A DNA stretch of 64,000 nucleotides from Emticicia agri (lineage in GTDB: Bacteria > Bacteroidota > Bacteroidia > Cytophagales > Spirosomataceae): the NCBI RefSeq assembly GCF_004168285.1, contig NZ_SEWF01000011.1, forward strand, positions 1 through 64,000. The letters run 5' to 3'. The notes under the pieces were generated by a model. That model saw only the letters and a list, made by a program, of their open reading frames with translations. It did not search any database and was not told the origin of the DNA. Of the stretch, positions 35,583 to 45,192 are shown piece after piece. The position numbers were made by a program, and so were the translations under genes. Positions within the stretch are counted from its first letter, which is position 1; the number at the start of each line of letters is the position of its first letter.

Positions 35583-37940
35583 ATGATAAGTAACTACTTG
35601 AAAATTGCATGGCGGAATTTGTGGAAAAACAAAACTTTCAGCCTGCTCAACATTATGGGTTTAGCTTTAGGTATGGCTTGCAGCCTTTTAATTATGCTTT
35701 GGCTGCAAGACGAAATCAACAAAGATAAATTCCATAAGAATGGGAAACAATTGTACAGAGTAATGGAAAACCAGTTTTATGCCGGTGAAACTGTTACTTA
35801 TGCCTCAACACCCGGAATTTTATCCCAGCACATTACCAAGGATATTCCGGAAATTGAAATGGCCAGCCAGATGCTTTGGGAAGAATACCCTTTGTTTACG
35901 GTTGGTAATAATTTTGAGAAAGAGAAAGGCCGCTATGTAAATGGCGATTTCCTGAACATGTTTACGTTTGAGTTGGAAAAAGGCGATGCCCGCACGGCTC
36001 TTAAACGTCCTGATGGGGTGGTAATCTCTAAAAAATTAGCTGAAAAATATTTCCCGAATCAAGACCCTCTCGGAAAAATCATCAGAGTAGATAACCGGGA
36101 TGATGTGATGGTAACAGGAGTTTTAAAAGAAATTACCGAACAATCATCGCTCAAATTCGATTTTCTGATGAGCTATGAGCGTTGGCTGAAAACCAATGAA
36201 TGGGCAAAAGAGTGGGGTAACAATGGGCCAAGATGCTACGTAATGCTCAACAAAAATGCTTCTTTAGACAAAGTCAATGCCAAAATAAAGGGTTACATCA
36301 AGAGTAAAAATAAAGACAGTAACGTTGAGATATTCTTACAACCTTACGAAGACGTATATCTGTATTCTAACTACAAGGCTGGAATACAGGATGGTGGTAG
36401 AATTGATTATGTAAAAATGTTTACTATCATCGCTATTTTCATTTTAGTGATTGCTTGTATCAACTTTATGAATCTGGCAACGGCACGTTCTATTAAAAGA
36501 GCCAAAGAAGTGGGTGTAAGAAAAGTAGTAGGCGCAGTACGTTATTCGTTGGTAGCACAATTCCTGGGTGAGTCGCTGATTATTGCTTTTTTAAGCCTCA
36601 TTTTTGCGATTTTCATAGTTTTCTTGATGCTGCCTGCTTTCAATACACTGACAGAAAAACATTTAAGCCTTGATTTTACCGACCCTACATTCCTGTTGAT
36701 ATTATTGGGCTTAACCATAGTAACAGGATTGGTGGCTGGTAGTTATCCTGCACTGTTTATGTCTTCATTGAGACCTGTGGTTGTTTTGAAAGGCGCCCTG
36801 AAGTTTAAACCAAGTGCTACTTTTTTCCGTAAAGGGCTGGTAGTTTTTCAGTTTGGGCTTTCTATTATGCTTATTGTGGGCATGATGGTAGTGTATCGTC
36901 AGATAGAATATATTCAGAGTAAAAACCTGGGTTTTGAGCGTGAAAATATGTTATATATGCCATTAGAAGGCGACTTGTCAAAAACATTTATTTCGTTTAA
37001 ACAAGAACTGACTAATATGCCGGGCATTAAATCGGTAACCTGCTCACAGGCTGACCCTTTAGAGGTAGGAAGCTCAACGCAGGGTGTTATGTGGCCTGGA
37101 AAAGATACAACCAAGATAATTCTGTTTTCCCAGAATCCTGTTTCTTACGATTACCTGACTACCATGGGTATTAAACTGAAAGATGGCAGAGACTTCTCTC
37201 CTGCTTTTAGCACAGATACCACTAACTATGTAATCAACGAAGAAGCAGCCAAAAAAATGGGAATGAAAGACCCTGTAGGCAAAGAAATGACTATGTGGGG
37301 GAGAAAAGGAACCATAGTTGGTCTGGTAAAAAGCTTCCATATCAATTCTTTGCATGAGAGCATTCCTCCATTGATTCTTAATATGCAGAGAGGGCAAAAC
37401 AACTGGGGGCAAGTGATTGTACGTACACAAGCCGGACAAACCAAAGAAGCTATTGCCAGTATGGAAAAAGCTTTCAAGAAGTTTAATCCTCGTTTTCCAT
37501 TCTCTTACAAATTCACCGACCAGGAATTTGCCGCTCAGTATAAAGGTGAAAACGTAGTGAGTAAACTGGCCAATTACTTTGCTTTCTTAGCCATTTTTAT
37601 TTCTTGCTTAGGTTTGTTTGGTTTAGCCATGTTTACAGCCGAACAACGTACCAAAGAAATCGGGGTAAGAAAAGTGTTAGGCGCCAGTGTAGTAAATATT
37701 ACAGCCATGCTCTCAAAAGACTTTCTGAAATTAGTTTTGATGTCAGCAGTAATAGCATTCCCGTTAGCCTGGTATCTGATGAGTAACTGGTTACAGAAAT
37801 ACGCGTATCGTATCGAAATCCAGTGGTGGTTTTTTCTGATTGCCGGAGTATTAGCCTGTTTGATTGCCTTATTAACCGTAAGCTATCAAGCCATCAAAGC
37901 AGCATTAATGAATCCAATAAAAAGTTTGAAGACGGAGTAA
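35583..37940 (+). CDS. FtsX-like ABC transporter permease (MacB type), copy 1
   Basis: A 785-residue permease with two FtsX-type halves. N-terminal MISNYLKIAWRNLWKNKTFS leads to helix 1 (~20-40), followed by a large extracytoplasmic MacB_PCD domain (~45-270). A block of helices (~285-410) includes INFMNLATARSIKRAKEVGVRKVVGA. A second extracytoplasmic domain and helices (~675-770) include TAEQRTKEIGVRKVLGASV. No ATPase gene adjoins it, so the energy partner is elsewhere. Substrate is unknown; relatives export lipids, peptides or drugs, or signal from the envelope. It has a sigma-54-type promoter and a near-duplicate 95 bp downstream. Confidence 0.92.
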   Translation: MISNYLKIAWRNLWKNKTFSLLNIMGLALGMACSLLIMLWLQDEINKDKFHKNGKQLYRVMENQFYAGETVTYASTPGILSQHITKDIPEIEMASQMLWEEYPLFTVGNNFEKEKGRYVNGDFLNMFTFELEKGDARTALKRPDGVVISKKLAEKYFPNQDPLGKIIRVDNRDDVMVTGVLKEITEQSSLKFDFLMSYERWLKTNEWAKEWGNNGPRCYVMLNKNASLDKVNAKIKGYIKSKNKDSNVEIFLQPYEDVYLYSNYKAGIQDGGRIDYVKMFTIIAIFILVIACINFMNLATARSIKRAKEVGVRKVVGAVRYSLVAQFLGESLIIAFLSLIFAIFIVFLMLPAFNTLTEKHLSLDFTDPTFLLILLGLTIVTGLVAGSYPALFMSSLRPVVVLKGALKFKPSATFFRKGLVVFQFGLSIMLIVGMMVVYRQIEYIQSKNLGFERENMLYMPLEGDLSKTFISFKQELTNMPGIKSVTCSQADPLEVGSSTQGVMWPGKDTTKIILFSQNPVSYDYLTTMGIKLKDGRDFSPAFSTDTTNYVINEEAAKKMGMKDPVGKEMTMWGRKGTIVGLVKSFHINSLHESIPPLILNMQRGQNNWGQVIVRTQAGQTKEAIASMEKAFKKFNPRFPFSYKFTDQEFAAQYKGENVVSKLANYFAFLAIFISCLGLFGLAMFTAEQRTKEIGVRKVLGASVVNITAMLSKDFLKLVLMSAVIAFPLAWYLMSNWLQKYAYRIEIQWWFFLIAGVLACLIALLTVSYQAIKAALMNPIKSLKTE

Positions 37941-37963
37941 CTCCCAACCGCGCGGCGGACCGT

Positions 37964-38023
37964 CCCTAAAGGGGAGTGAGGGAAAAAGTAATATATATTT
38001 TTAATCTAAATCCCCCTTTAGGG
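37964..38023. repeat. Inverted repeat between the two permease genes
   Basis: CCCTAAAGGGG (37964-37974) pairs with CCCCTTTAGGG (38013-38023). No T-run follows, so read-through into the second permease is possible. The word family also recurs loosely near 58.3 kb. Confidence 0.6.
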
Positions 38024-38035
38024 GTTAGGGGCAAT

Positions 38036-40393
38036 ATGATTCGCAATTATCTAAAAATAGCCTGGCGTAATTTGTGGAGGAACAAAACCTTCAGTCTTCT
38101 GAATATTTTGGGTCTTGCATTGGGGATGGCATGTAGCCTTCTGATTATGCTTTGGCTACAAGACGAACTCCAAAGAGATAAATTCCATAAAAATGGCCAC
38201 AGGCTTTATCGGGTAATGGAAAATCAGTTGTATGATGGTGAAGCCGTAACTTTTGCCTACACACCCGGTATTTTGTCACAGCATATTACCAATGATATTC
38301 CTGAAATTGAAATGGCAACCCAGGTACAGTGGGAAGAAATGCCATTATTTACGGTAGGCGACAATTTTGAGAAAGAAAAAGGCTGGTATGTTAACAGTGA
38401 TTTTTTAAACATGTTTACGTTTGACCTAGAAAAAGGCGATGCCAAAACTGCGCTCAAACGTCCTGACGGAGTGGTGATTTCTAAAAAATTAGCTGCTAAA
38501 TATTTCCCTGATCAAGACCCTCTTGGAAAAATCATCAGAATAGATAACAAAACTGATGTGATGGTAACTGGTGTGTTGAAAGAAATTTCAGACCGGTCTT
38601 CACTCAAATTTGATTTTCTGATGAGTTATGAGCGTTGGTTAAAAACTAATAATTGGGCAAACCAATGGGGTAACAATGGTCCGTGGTGTTATGTAATGCT
38701 AAATTCAAATGCTTCTATTGATAAAGTTCAGTCAAAAATAAAAGACTATATCAAGAGTAAAGATAATGACAGCAATGTGGAATTGTTTTTACAAGCCCAC
38801 GAAGATGTATACCTCTATTCAAATTATAAAGCCGGAGTACAGGATGGCGGTAGAATTGATTATGTAAAAATGTTTGCCCTTATTGCTATTTTCATTTTGG
38901 TGATTGCCTGCATTAACTTTATGAATCTGGCTACTGCACGCTCAATCAAGAGAGCGAAAGAAGTAGGTGTCAGAAAAGTGGTAGGTGCTGTGCGTTATTC
39001 TTTGGTAGGGCAATTTTTAGGTGAATCACTCATCATTGCTTTTATTGGTTTACTATTCGCTATTCTTATTGTTTTTCTCTCTTTACCTTCATTTAATTTA
39101 TTAACAGAAAAGCATCTAAGTTTAGACTTCAAAGACCCTTTGTTTTTATTAACCTTATTTGGATTGACTATTATCACAGGTTTAGTTTCGGGTAGTTATC
39201 CGGCGCTGTTCATGTCTTCTTTAAGACCAGTAGTTGTATTAAAAGGCGCCTTGAAATTCAAACCAAGTGCCACATTCTTCCGTAAGGGTCTGGTTATATT
39301 TCAGTTTGGACTTTCTATTATGCTGATTATTGGCATGATAGTGATTTATCGTCAGATAGAATATATTCAAAGTAAAAATTTAGGTTTCAATCGTGAAAAC
39401 CTGTTATATATGCCATTAGAAGGTAATTTATCAACCAATTTCATGTCATTTAAGCAGGAGTTGATGAATATGCCAGGTATTAAATCCGTGTCATGTTCTG
39501 AGGCTGACCCGTTACAGGTAGCAAGTTCAACCGGGGGCGTCAGATGGAGTGGAAAAGATACAACCAAAACAATTTTGTTCTCTCAGAATGCTACTTCTTA
39601 CGACTACCTCACTACAATGGGTATCAAACTAAAAGATGGCAGAGACTTCTCTCCTGCTTTTAGTACAGATACCACTAACTATGTAATCAACGAAGAAGCA
39701 GCCAAGAAAATGGGAATGAAAGACCCTGTAGGCAAAGAAATGACTATGTGGGGTAGGAAAGGGACTATTATTGGCATCGTAAAGAATTTTCACATTAATT
39801 CTTTGCATGAAGGTATATCGCCACTGATTCTTCACTTCCAGCGAGGTAAACAAAATCTGGGGCAAGTGATTGTACGCACACAAGCCGGACAAACCAAAGA
39901 AGCTATTGCCAGTATGGACAAAGCTTTCAAAAAATTTAATCCTCGTTTTCCGTTCTCTTACAAATTCACCGACCAGGAATTTGCCGCTCAGTATAAAGGT
40001 GAAAACGTAGTGAGTAAACTGGCCAATTACTTTGCTTTCTTAGCCATTTTTATCTCTTGTTTAGGTCTGTTTGGTTTAGCCATGTTTACAGCCGAACAAC
40101 GTACCAAAGAAATCGGGGTAAGAAAAGTATTAGGCGCCAGTGTAGTAAATATTACAGCCATGCTCTCAAAAGACTTTCTGAAATTAGTTTTGATGTCAGC
40201 AGTAATAGCATTCCCATTAGCGTGGTATCTGATGAGTAACTGGTTACAGAAATACGCTTATCGTATCGAAATCCAGTGGTGGTTTTTCCTGATTGCCGGA
40301 GTATTAGCCTGTTTGATTGCCTTATTAACCGTAAGCTATCAAGCCATCAAAGCAGCATTAATGAATCCAATAAAATCTCTTAAAACGGAGTAA
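38036..40393 (+). CDS. FtsX-like ABC transporter permease (MacB type), copy 2
   Basis: A 785-residue paralogue with the same domain plan as copy 1. The ATG at 38036 gives MIRNYLKIAWRNLWRNKTFS, which aligns with the first residue of copy 1; twenty upstream codons run through the intergenic repeat and are not credible. The two proteins are alike throughout, but the last ~178 residues differ at a single position and the DNA there is almost identical, which indicates recent gene conversion. It is probably in one transcript with copy 1 and may act as a partner or alternative of it. Confidence 0.92.
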   Translation: MIRNYLKIAWRNLWRNKTFSLLNILGLALGMACSLLIMLWLQDELQRDKFHKNGHRLYRVMENQLYDGEAVTFAYTPGILSQHITNDIPEIEMATQVQWEEMPLFTVGDNFEKEKGWYVNSDFLNMFTFDLEKGDAKTALKRPDGVVISKKLAAKYFPDQDPLGKIIRIDNKTDVMVTGVLKEISDRSSLKFDFLMSYERWLKTNNWANQWGNNGPWCYVMLNSNASIDKVQSKIKDYIKSKDNDSNVELFLQAHEDVYLYSNYKAGVQDGGRIDYVKMFALIAIFILVIACINFMNLATARSIKRAKEVGVRKVVGAVRYSLVGQFLGESLIIAFIGLLFAILIVFLSLPSFNLLTEKHLSLDFKDPLFLLTLFGLTIITGLVSGSYPALFMSSLRPVVVLKGALKFKPSATFFRKGLVIFQFGLSIMLIIGMIVIYRQIEYIQSKNLGFNRENLLYMPLEGNLSTNFMSFKQELMNMPGIKSVSCSEADPLQVASSTGGVRWSGKDTTKTILFSQNATSYDYLTTMGIKLKDGRDFSPAFSTDTTNYVINEEAAKKMGMKDPVGKEMTMWGRKGTIIGIVKNFHINSLHEGISPLILHFQRGKQNLGQVIVRTQAGQTKEAIASMDKAFKKFNPRFPFSYKFTDQEFAAQYKGENVVSKLANYFAFLAIFISCLGLFGLAMFTAEQRTKEIGVRKVLGASVVNITAMLSKDFLKLVLMSAVIAFPLAWYLMSNWLQKYAYRIEIQWWFFLIAGVLACLIALLTVSYQAIKAALMNPIKSLKTE

Positions 40394-40410
40394 AAGCAGA
40401 GGGCATGGAT

Positions 40411-40444
40411 CATGGGGCATAGGGTTGATACCTTTTGCCCCATG
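40411..40444. repeat. GC-rich hairpin after the second permease
   Basis: CATGGGGCA (40411-40419) pairs with TGCCCCATG (40436-40444). Neighbouring GGGCATGG and CATGCCC words extend it imperfectly. No T-run is present; it may be a weak terminator or repeat debris. Confidence 0.5.
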
Positions 40445-40483
40445 CCCTTACCCCTCTACCCTTTGCTCTAAAACCAACAAAAC

Positions 40484-40783
40484 ATGGCACATATAGCTAT
40501 CCCGATTCCCTCGCTTCCAGGAAAGCAGGAAATCGAAATCGAAGTTACCATCAATGGGTTAAAACAACAGCTCCACTACCGTGTTGAGCTTTTCTATTGG
40601 GACGAATGTGAGTTCCCGACAGTTGACCGTGCCGAGTGTATCAGAAATATGTTGTCGAGATATGACCAGGACTGGACACTGTATTATATCGGTTCGCCTA
40701 CCGATACCTTTGTGCCAATTACTTTTGTAAAAAGAGCAGATTTACCATTGCAGCGAAAACTAACCAAAGGGGTAGAGCTATGA
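40484..40783 (+). CDS. Conserved-looking hypothetical protein, 99 aa
   Basis: A 99-residue soluble protein with no signal peptide and no recognised family. It begins with a beta-rich segment (IPIPSLPGKQEIEIEVTING) and has RVELFYWDECEF and ECIRNMLSRYDQDWTLYYIG in the middle. The codon use and length look like a real gene. It stands between the permease pair and a convergent transporter gene, with its own ATG and a strong hairpin after it. Function unknown. Confidence 0.7.
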   Translation: MAHIAIPIPSLPGKQEIEIEVTINGLKQQLHYRVELFYWDECEFPTVDRAECIRNMLSRYDQDWTLYYIGSPTDTFVPITFVKRADLPLQRKLTKGVEL

Positions 40784-40834
40784 TACAACTTTACTAAAGT
40801 CAATTAACCTTAATTATAACTGAAATGCCATTAA

Positions 40835-40879
40835 AGCTTCCTTTTATAATGTTATAAAAGGAAGCTGAATTTTATTTTT
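40835..40879. terminator. Bidirectional hairpin terminator
   Basis: AGCTTCCTTTTATAA (40835-40849) and its exact complement (40852-40866) form a 15-bp stem. TTTTATTTTTT follows on the plus strand. It serves the 99-residue protein gene and the convergent AI-2E-family gene. Confidence 0.85.
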
Positions 40880-40880
40880 T

Positions 40881-41957
40881 CTATACCCTTCGTTTTTGCA
40901 CGTCCACATGGTCGGCATCTCCTATCAAAAAGCCGTAAGGTCTCAACCCTTCTATCGAATCAAAAATTACTTTAATTATAGCTGTAATAGGTAAAGCTAA
41001 TACCAACCCTGAAAGTCCCCACAGATTACCGAAAATGATGAGGGCAATAATGGCCGACATTGAATTGATACTTACCTTAGAACCTACCACATAAGGCGTA
41101 ATAAAATTGCCCTCTAAAAACTGAACACCTCCGAACAAAGCCCCTACCCCAAAAGCATACCAGGCAGAGTCTTTTGTAATAAGCGCAAACAGAATAGGCA
41201 ATAATGACCCGATAGCTACACCAATATAAGGAATAAGCACCAGGAAAGCTGCAAAAAAGCCAAAGAAAAAAGCATGGTCGATACCCAGAATAAGTAGTCC
41301 TAAAGTATTGAGAATCCCGATAATACCTATCACAATAATCAGCCCTACTACATAATTCACGACTACATCCTTTACTTTTTTCAGCACTACATCTACCCTG
41401 TGATTACTTACAGGTTTCAATGCCTTGTAAAAGAATACTCTGATAAAATCACGATAGAGTAACAGTAAAAAAACGTATAGAGGAATCAAAGTAAGATTGC
41501 CCAATAATCCGGTAGTAGTAGAAAGAGTATTGGTGATAATATCACCATTGTTTTTCAAAAATTCGGTCAGATACTTTTGCCCCTCTATACGTTGTTTGGT
41601 ACGACTGATATGAAAATTATCCCGAATCATAAATTGAAAATTGCGATACCATTTTTCAGCTTTTTCTGTCAGTTGGGGCAACACTTCTTCTAAATCCATT
41701 ATCTGAATATAGATAATATAAAAGAATAATGTCATGAACCCTAAAGTCAGTAAAATAGCTACTGTAATAGCCAACCAACGGGGGCAACCATATTTTTCTA
41801 AAAACTGAGAAACAGGCACCAGCAATAAGGCAATGATTCCTGAAAAAGTAAGTGGAATGAGCAAATCTTTCAGAATATACATTCCGTAAATGACGATTAC
41901 TAAAGAAATAAGAATGTATGCCAGACGGGCATAAAAGGGTTGTTGGCGTGGTAGCAT
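40881..41957 (-). CDS. AI-2E family transporter (UPF0118/PerM type)
   Basis: A 358-residue membrane protein with about eight helices. It has the family pattern: N-terminal helix pair, a long amphipathic stretch with VLPQLTEKAEKWYRNF near residue 95, then LGLLILGIDHAFFFGFFAAFLVLIPYIG (about 220-247) and a C-terminal IFGNLWGLSGLVLALPI. Members include the E. coli AI-2 exporter TqsA and Na+/H+ antiporters, so the substrate cannot be fixed. It is transcribed alone and ends at a shared terminator. Confidence 0.92.
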   Translation of the reverse strand: MLPRQQPFYARLAYILISLVIVIYGMYILKDLLIPLTFSGIIALLLVPVSQFLEKYGCPRWLAITVAILLTLGFMTLFFYIIYIQIMDLEEVLPQLTEKAEKWYRNFQFMIRDNFHISRTKQRIEGQKYLTEFLKNNGDIITNTLSTTTGLLGNLTLIPLYVFLLLLYRDFIRVFFYKALKPVSNHRVDVVLKKVKDVVVNYVVGLIIVIGIIGILNTLGLLILGIDHAFFFGFFAAFLVLIPYIGVAIGSLLPILFALITKDSAWYAFGVGALFGGVQFLEGNFITPYVVGSKVSINSMSAIIALIIFGNLWGLSGLVLALPITAIIKVIFDSIEGLRPYGFLIGDADHVDVQKRRV

Positions 41958-42095
41958 AACAATAGGTTAGAAATATTTAGATGCTATTTATAAATACCTG
42001 TTTTCAAACTTTCCAAAATTAGTTAACTTGTTGTCTAAATTCAAACTTTTAGAAAACATTTACAATACTCCGGGCGGCGTACCGCTTACAATTTC

Positions 42096-42932
42096 ATGTT
42101 TCTTTATAAATTTTATATGCTGTTGTTTTCGATGAAAATTGCGGTATGCAATTGTCATTCCGAAATAAATAAGAGTAGTTTTCAGGCTGCCAAAACCCAG
42201 TACACTATCACTAAAACGGGTCGCCTGCCTATTTGTATCAATGAAAATTCCGGCCTTACATCGGCCTGGCAGGAAAACTATTACTGGACTCACAACGATG
42301 GTGGGGGCAATACCGAACTCTATATGATTGACCAAAGAGGGTATATTTTTGATACATTATTTGTAAAAGACTCGCAAAATATTGATTGGGAAGAACTGAC
42401 CAAAGACGACCAGGGGCATATCTACATTGGCGATTTTGGCAATAATAGTCAGGCTCGTCAAGATCTTTGCATTTATAAACATAAAAATAATAATACCGAA
42501 AAAATTACTTTCCGCTATGCAGACCAGACGGAATTTCCGGCACAAAAACGTGTTTTTGATTGCGAAGCGTTTTTCTGGTATAAGGGTAATTTATACCTGT
42601 TTTCAAAAGACTGGTCGAATAAACATCAGACCAAATTATATGTAATACCCGATAAAGCCGGAGATTATAGTATAAGCCCTAAGGACAGTATTTTTCTGAA
42701 AAGCCCTGTAACGGCCGCTGATATAAGTCCTGACGGAAAAGAATTTGCCTTATTATCTTATGGCAAGATTTTCACTTTTGAGATTTCAGGCGATAAAATT
42801 GATTTCTCAAAACCAAAATCTTGTATTAAAATTGGTCGTGCCCAGATGGAAGCCTTGAATTATACAAGTAACACAGACTTTATCATGACCAATGAGCAAA
42901 GGAAGATTTATACGGTAGTGCGAAATAAATAG
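42096..42932 (+). CDS. Exported beta-propeller-like protein of unknown function
   Basis: A 278-residue protein. The N-terminus (MFLYKFYMLLFSMKIAVCNC) could be a signal or lipoprotein signal; an alternative start is Met13. The body has the patterned text ENSGLTSAWQENYYWTHNDGG, cut here at 20 letters or fewer as NSGL then WTHNDGG, plus WEELTKDDQGHIYIGDFGNN (about 98-117), seen in Bacteroidota exported propeller proteins. The function is unknown. It is divergent from the AI-2E-family gene, and the DUF1361 gene converges on it 24 bp away. Confidence 0.75.
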   Translation: MFLYKFYMLLFSMKIAVCNCHSEINKSSFQAAKTQYTITKTGRLPICINENSGLTSAWQENYYWTHNDGGGNTELYMIDQRGYIFDTLFVKDSQNIDWEELTKDDQGHIYIGDFGNNSQARQDLCIYKHKNNNTEKITFRYADQTEFPAQKRVFDCEAFFWYKGNLYLFSKDWSNKHQTKLYVIPDKAGDYSISPKDSIFLKSPVTAADISPDGKEFALLSYGKIFTFEISGDKIDFSKPKSCIKIGRAQMEALNYTSNTDFIMTNEQRKIYTVVRNK

Positions 42933-42956
42933 TCTGTTTATATGATGTTTCAAATC

Positions 42957-43628
42957 CTATGTATGTTTCAATTCAGCATTTTGCGGAGCCCCAAAAGTAC
43001 GAAAGGCAATATAAAAACCTAAAATAACAGAGGCATAAGTAAAGGTCAGTTTAAATGCCATAGGGTTCTTGAATTGGTGCAGTACTCTACCTGCAAACCA
43101 GAGCGGTTGGCTGAATAAATCCCAGCTATTCAGGCGGCAGTACCTGCCGAGATAAATGCCAAAACCTAATAAAATAAGACTTCCTACTACAACGGCCCAT
43201 GACTGAATTTGACCAAATAATAGTTCAAGGCTCTGGTGCACTATGCTTAAAGAACTTAGACCAATCAGTAAACCTGTAATAGCAAAAGAAAAAATCAGCA
43301 AACTATCAAACCAGAGGATATTCTGAGAATAGCCTTTCAGATGCAGCAAATCTGTGATAATATAAGGGGCATTCGGAAAAAATAATAACCATACAAATAG
43401 CATAACATACGCTGAAGGCAGATAATGCTGCCTGACTGCTCTGTAACTCAACTGTGCCAATATGAAAGGAATCCATGCCAGAAAGAGATTCCATAGCAAA
43501 AAACTGTACTTCATATCAGCTTTCAGCACCATACGTACCGTAATGAAGATGCTGCATAAAACTGAAAGAAAAACCAGCCCCTTGGTTGTGCGATTGATAG
43601 TGATGGTTGACATAGTAATATTTTGCAA
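42957..43628 (-). CDS. DUF1361 integral membrane protein
   Basis: A 223-residue protein with about six to seven membrane segments, matching DUF1361. Signature text is WNLFLAWIPFILAQLSY (about 46-62), LFFPNAPYIITDLLHL (about 82-97) and WFAGRVLHQFKNP near residue 178. Start at 43628, or Met6 at 43613, cannot be separated. Function is unknown. It stands alone, facing away from the sterol-desaturase-like gene. Confidence 0.88.
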   Translation of the reverse strand: MQNITMSTITINRTTKGLVFLSVLCSIFITVRMVLKADMKYSFLLWNLFLAWIPFILAQLSYRAVRQHYLPSAYVMLFVWLLFFPNAPYIITDLLHLKGYSQNILWFDSLLIFSFAITGLLIGLSSLSIVHQSLELLFGQIQSWAVVVGSLILLGFGIYLGRYCRLNSWDLFSQPLWFAGRVLHQFKNPMAFKLTFTYASVILGFYIAFRTFGAPQNAELKHT

Positions 43629-43825
43629 TAAAGATTTTTTCGTTTATTTCCTTGAGCTCTCGTGGTCTCCTCTTCGATTATTTAATATACAGATTTTTTA
43701 GTCTGCTTGTATTCAGCACCTAATCTAACACTAAAAACTGATAATGATTCGTTTCATTAAAAAACTTTAAAATTTCTTAGAATATTACTAACTTGCATTA
43801 ATAAATATTATGCAAGCATACTTTA

Positions 43826-45118
43826 ATGGAAACCTACGGCAAAATCCTTAACATTGCTATGCCTATATTTTTAGGTTTAGTATTGTTAGAAAAACTTTAT
43901 GGGTGGTTCACAAAAAAAGAACCTTTTAAAACAATGGATATGCTTTCGAGCATGACCTCGGGTTATACCAATATCATCAAAGATGTATTGGGTTTGAGTA
44001 TCTCTTTACTTACCTACGACTACATGGTGAAGCATTGGGCTATCTATAAAGTAGAGTCAACCATCTGGGTATATATCATTGCCTTTATTGCTTTAGATTT
44101 TTCAGGCTATTGGGTACATCGCCTCAGCCATCAGATTAATTTTTTCTGGAACAAACACGCCATTCATCATAGCAGCGAAGAGTTTAATCTAGCCTGTGCC
44201 CTGCGGCAGAGTATTTCTACGTTTGTCAATCTTTTTACGGTTTTCTTATTGCCTGCCGCTTTATTAGGCGTTGATAGCAAAGTAATTGCTACCGTAGCCC
44301 CTTTGCATTTATTTGCCCAGTTCTGGTATCATACTGTGTATATCCGTCGCATGGGATTTCTTGAAAAAATCATAGTTACTCCTGCGCATCATCGGGTTCA
44401 TCACGCCATCAATCCTGAATATTTAGATAAAAATCACTCACAGATATTCATTATCTGGGATAAACTTTTTGGTACTTTTCAGGACGAACTACCGAATGTT
44501 CCACCTGTATATGGTATTACCCGTCCGGCCAGTACATGGAACCCTATCAAGATTAATTTCCAGCACTTGTGGTTGTTGATACAGGATGCTTACCGTACCA
44601 ATAATTGGCGTGATAAATTGCGTATCTGGTTTATGCCTACAGGCTGGCGCCCTGCCGATGTAATTGATAAATACCCGGTACATAAAATAGACGACCCTTA
44701 TCATTTCGAGAAATATGCACCCAAATCCTCTTTGCTGATGCAGGTATGGATATGGATACAGTTTCTTTCTACTTTTGTACTGGTTAGTTATTTCTTTGCC
44801 AATCTGGCAAGTATCGGTAGCCCCAATATATTTATCTATGGCGGTTTTATCTTCCTGATAGTGTTCAGTTATACCGAATTGATGGACAGAAACCCGTATG
44901 CCTTGCTTTATGAAACATTGAAGAATATCATAGGGTTAGTTATTATTTATCAGATGGGTGACTGGTTTGGTATTGATGCGAAATTGCCGTGGGCAACTAC
45001 AGCTATTGCTGCCTATTTTATTCTTTCTACACTCGTAACAGCCTATTTTGTGTGGTTCGATATTCGGAAAGATAGCATTGTGAACGAAATTGCTTTTTCT
45101 GAAATAGCGCAGTCGTAA
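43826..45118 (+). CDS. Sterol desaturase/fatty acid hydroxylase superfamily protein
   Basis: A 430-residue membrane di-iron oxygenase. The His clusters are HRLSH (about 93), HAIHHSSEEFN (about 106-116) and the pair AHHRVHH (about 190), all needed to bind two irons. About ten helices are predicted, with an extra C-terminal block of four beyond the usual desaturase core. Relatives hydroxylate or desaturate lipids, including glyceryl ether and sterol-like substrates. The substrate here is unknown. It ends at a hairpin terminator facing the patatin gene. Confidence 0.9.
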   Translation: METYGKILNIAMPIFLGLVLLEKLYGWFTKKEPFKTMDMLSSMTSGYTNIIKDVLGLSISLLTYDYMVKHWAIYKVESTIWVYIIAFIALDFSGYWVHRLSHQINFFWNKHAIHHSSEEFNLACALRQSISTFVNLFTVFLLPAALLGVDSKVIATVAPLHLFAQFWYHTVYIRRMGFLEKIIVTPAHHRVHHAINPEYLDKNHSQIFIIWDKLFGTFQDELPNVPPVYGITRPASTWNPIKINFQHLWLLIQDAYRTNNWRDKLRIWFMPTGWRPADVIDKYPVHKIDDPYHFEKYAPKSSLLMQVWIWIQFLSTFVLVSYFFANLASIGSPNIFIYGGFIFLIVFSYTELMDRNPYALLYETLKNIIGLVIIYQMGDWFGIDAKLPWATTAIAAYFILSTLVTAYFVWFDIRKDSIVNEIAFSEIAQS

Positions 45119-45134
45119 AATATACTCTATTATA

Positions 45135-45174
45135 ACAAGAATAGCCGCAAATCTGTATCTGCGGCTATGCTTGT
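45135..45174. terminator. Hairpin between convergent desaturase and patatin genes
   Basis: ATAGCCGCA (45141-45149) pairs with TGCGGCTAT (45160-45168), extended by ACAAG/CTTGT beyond one mismatch. The T-run is weak. It fits a bidirectional terminator. Confidence 0.75.
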
Positions 45175-45192
45175 TTATGTTTCAGCTAATAT

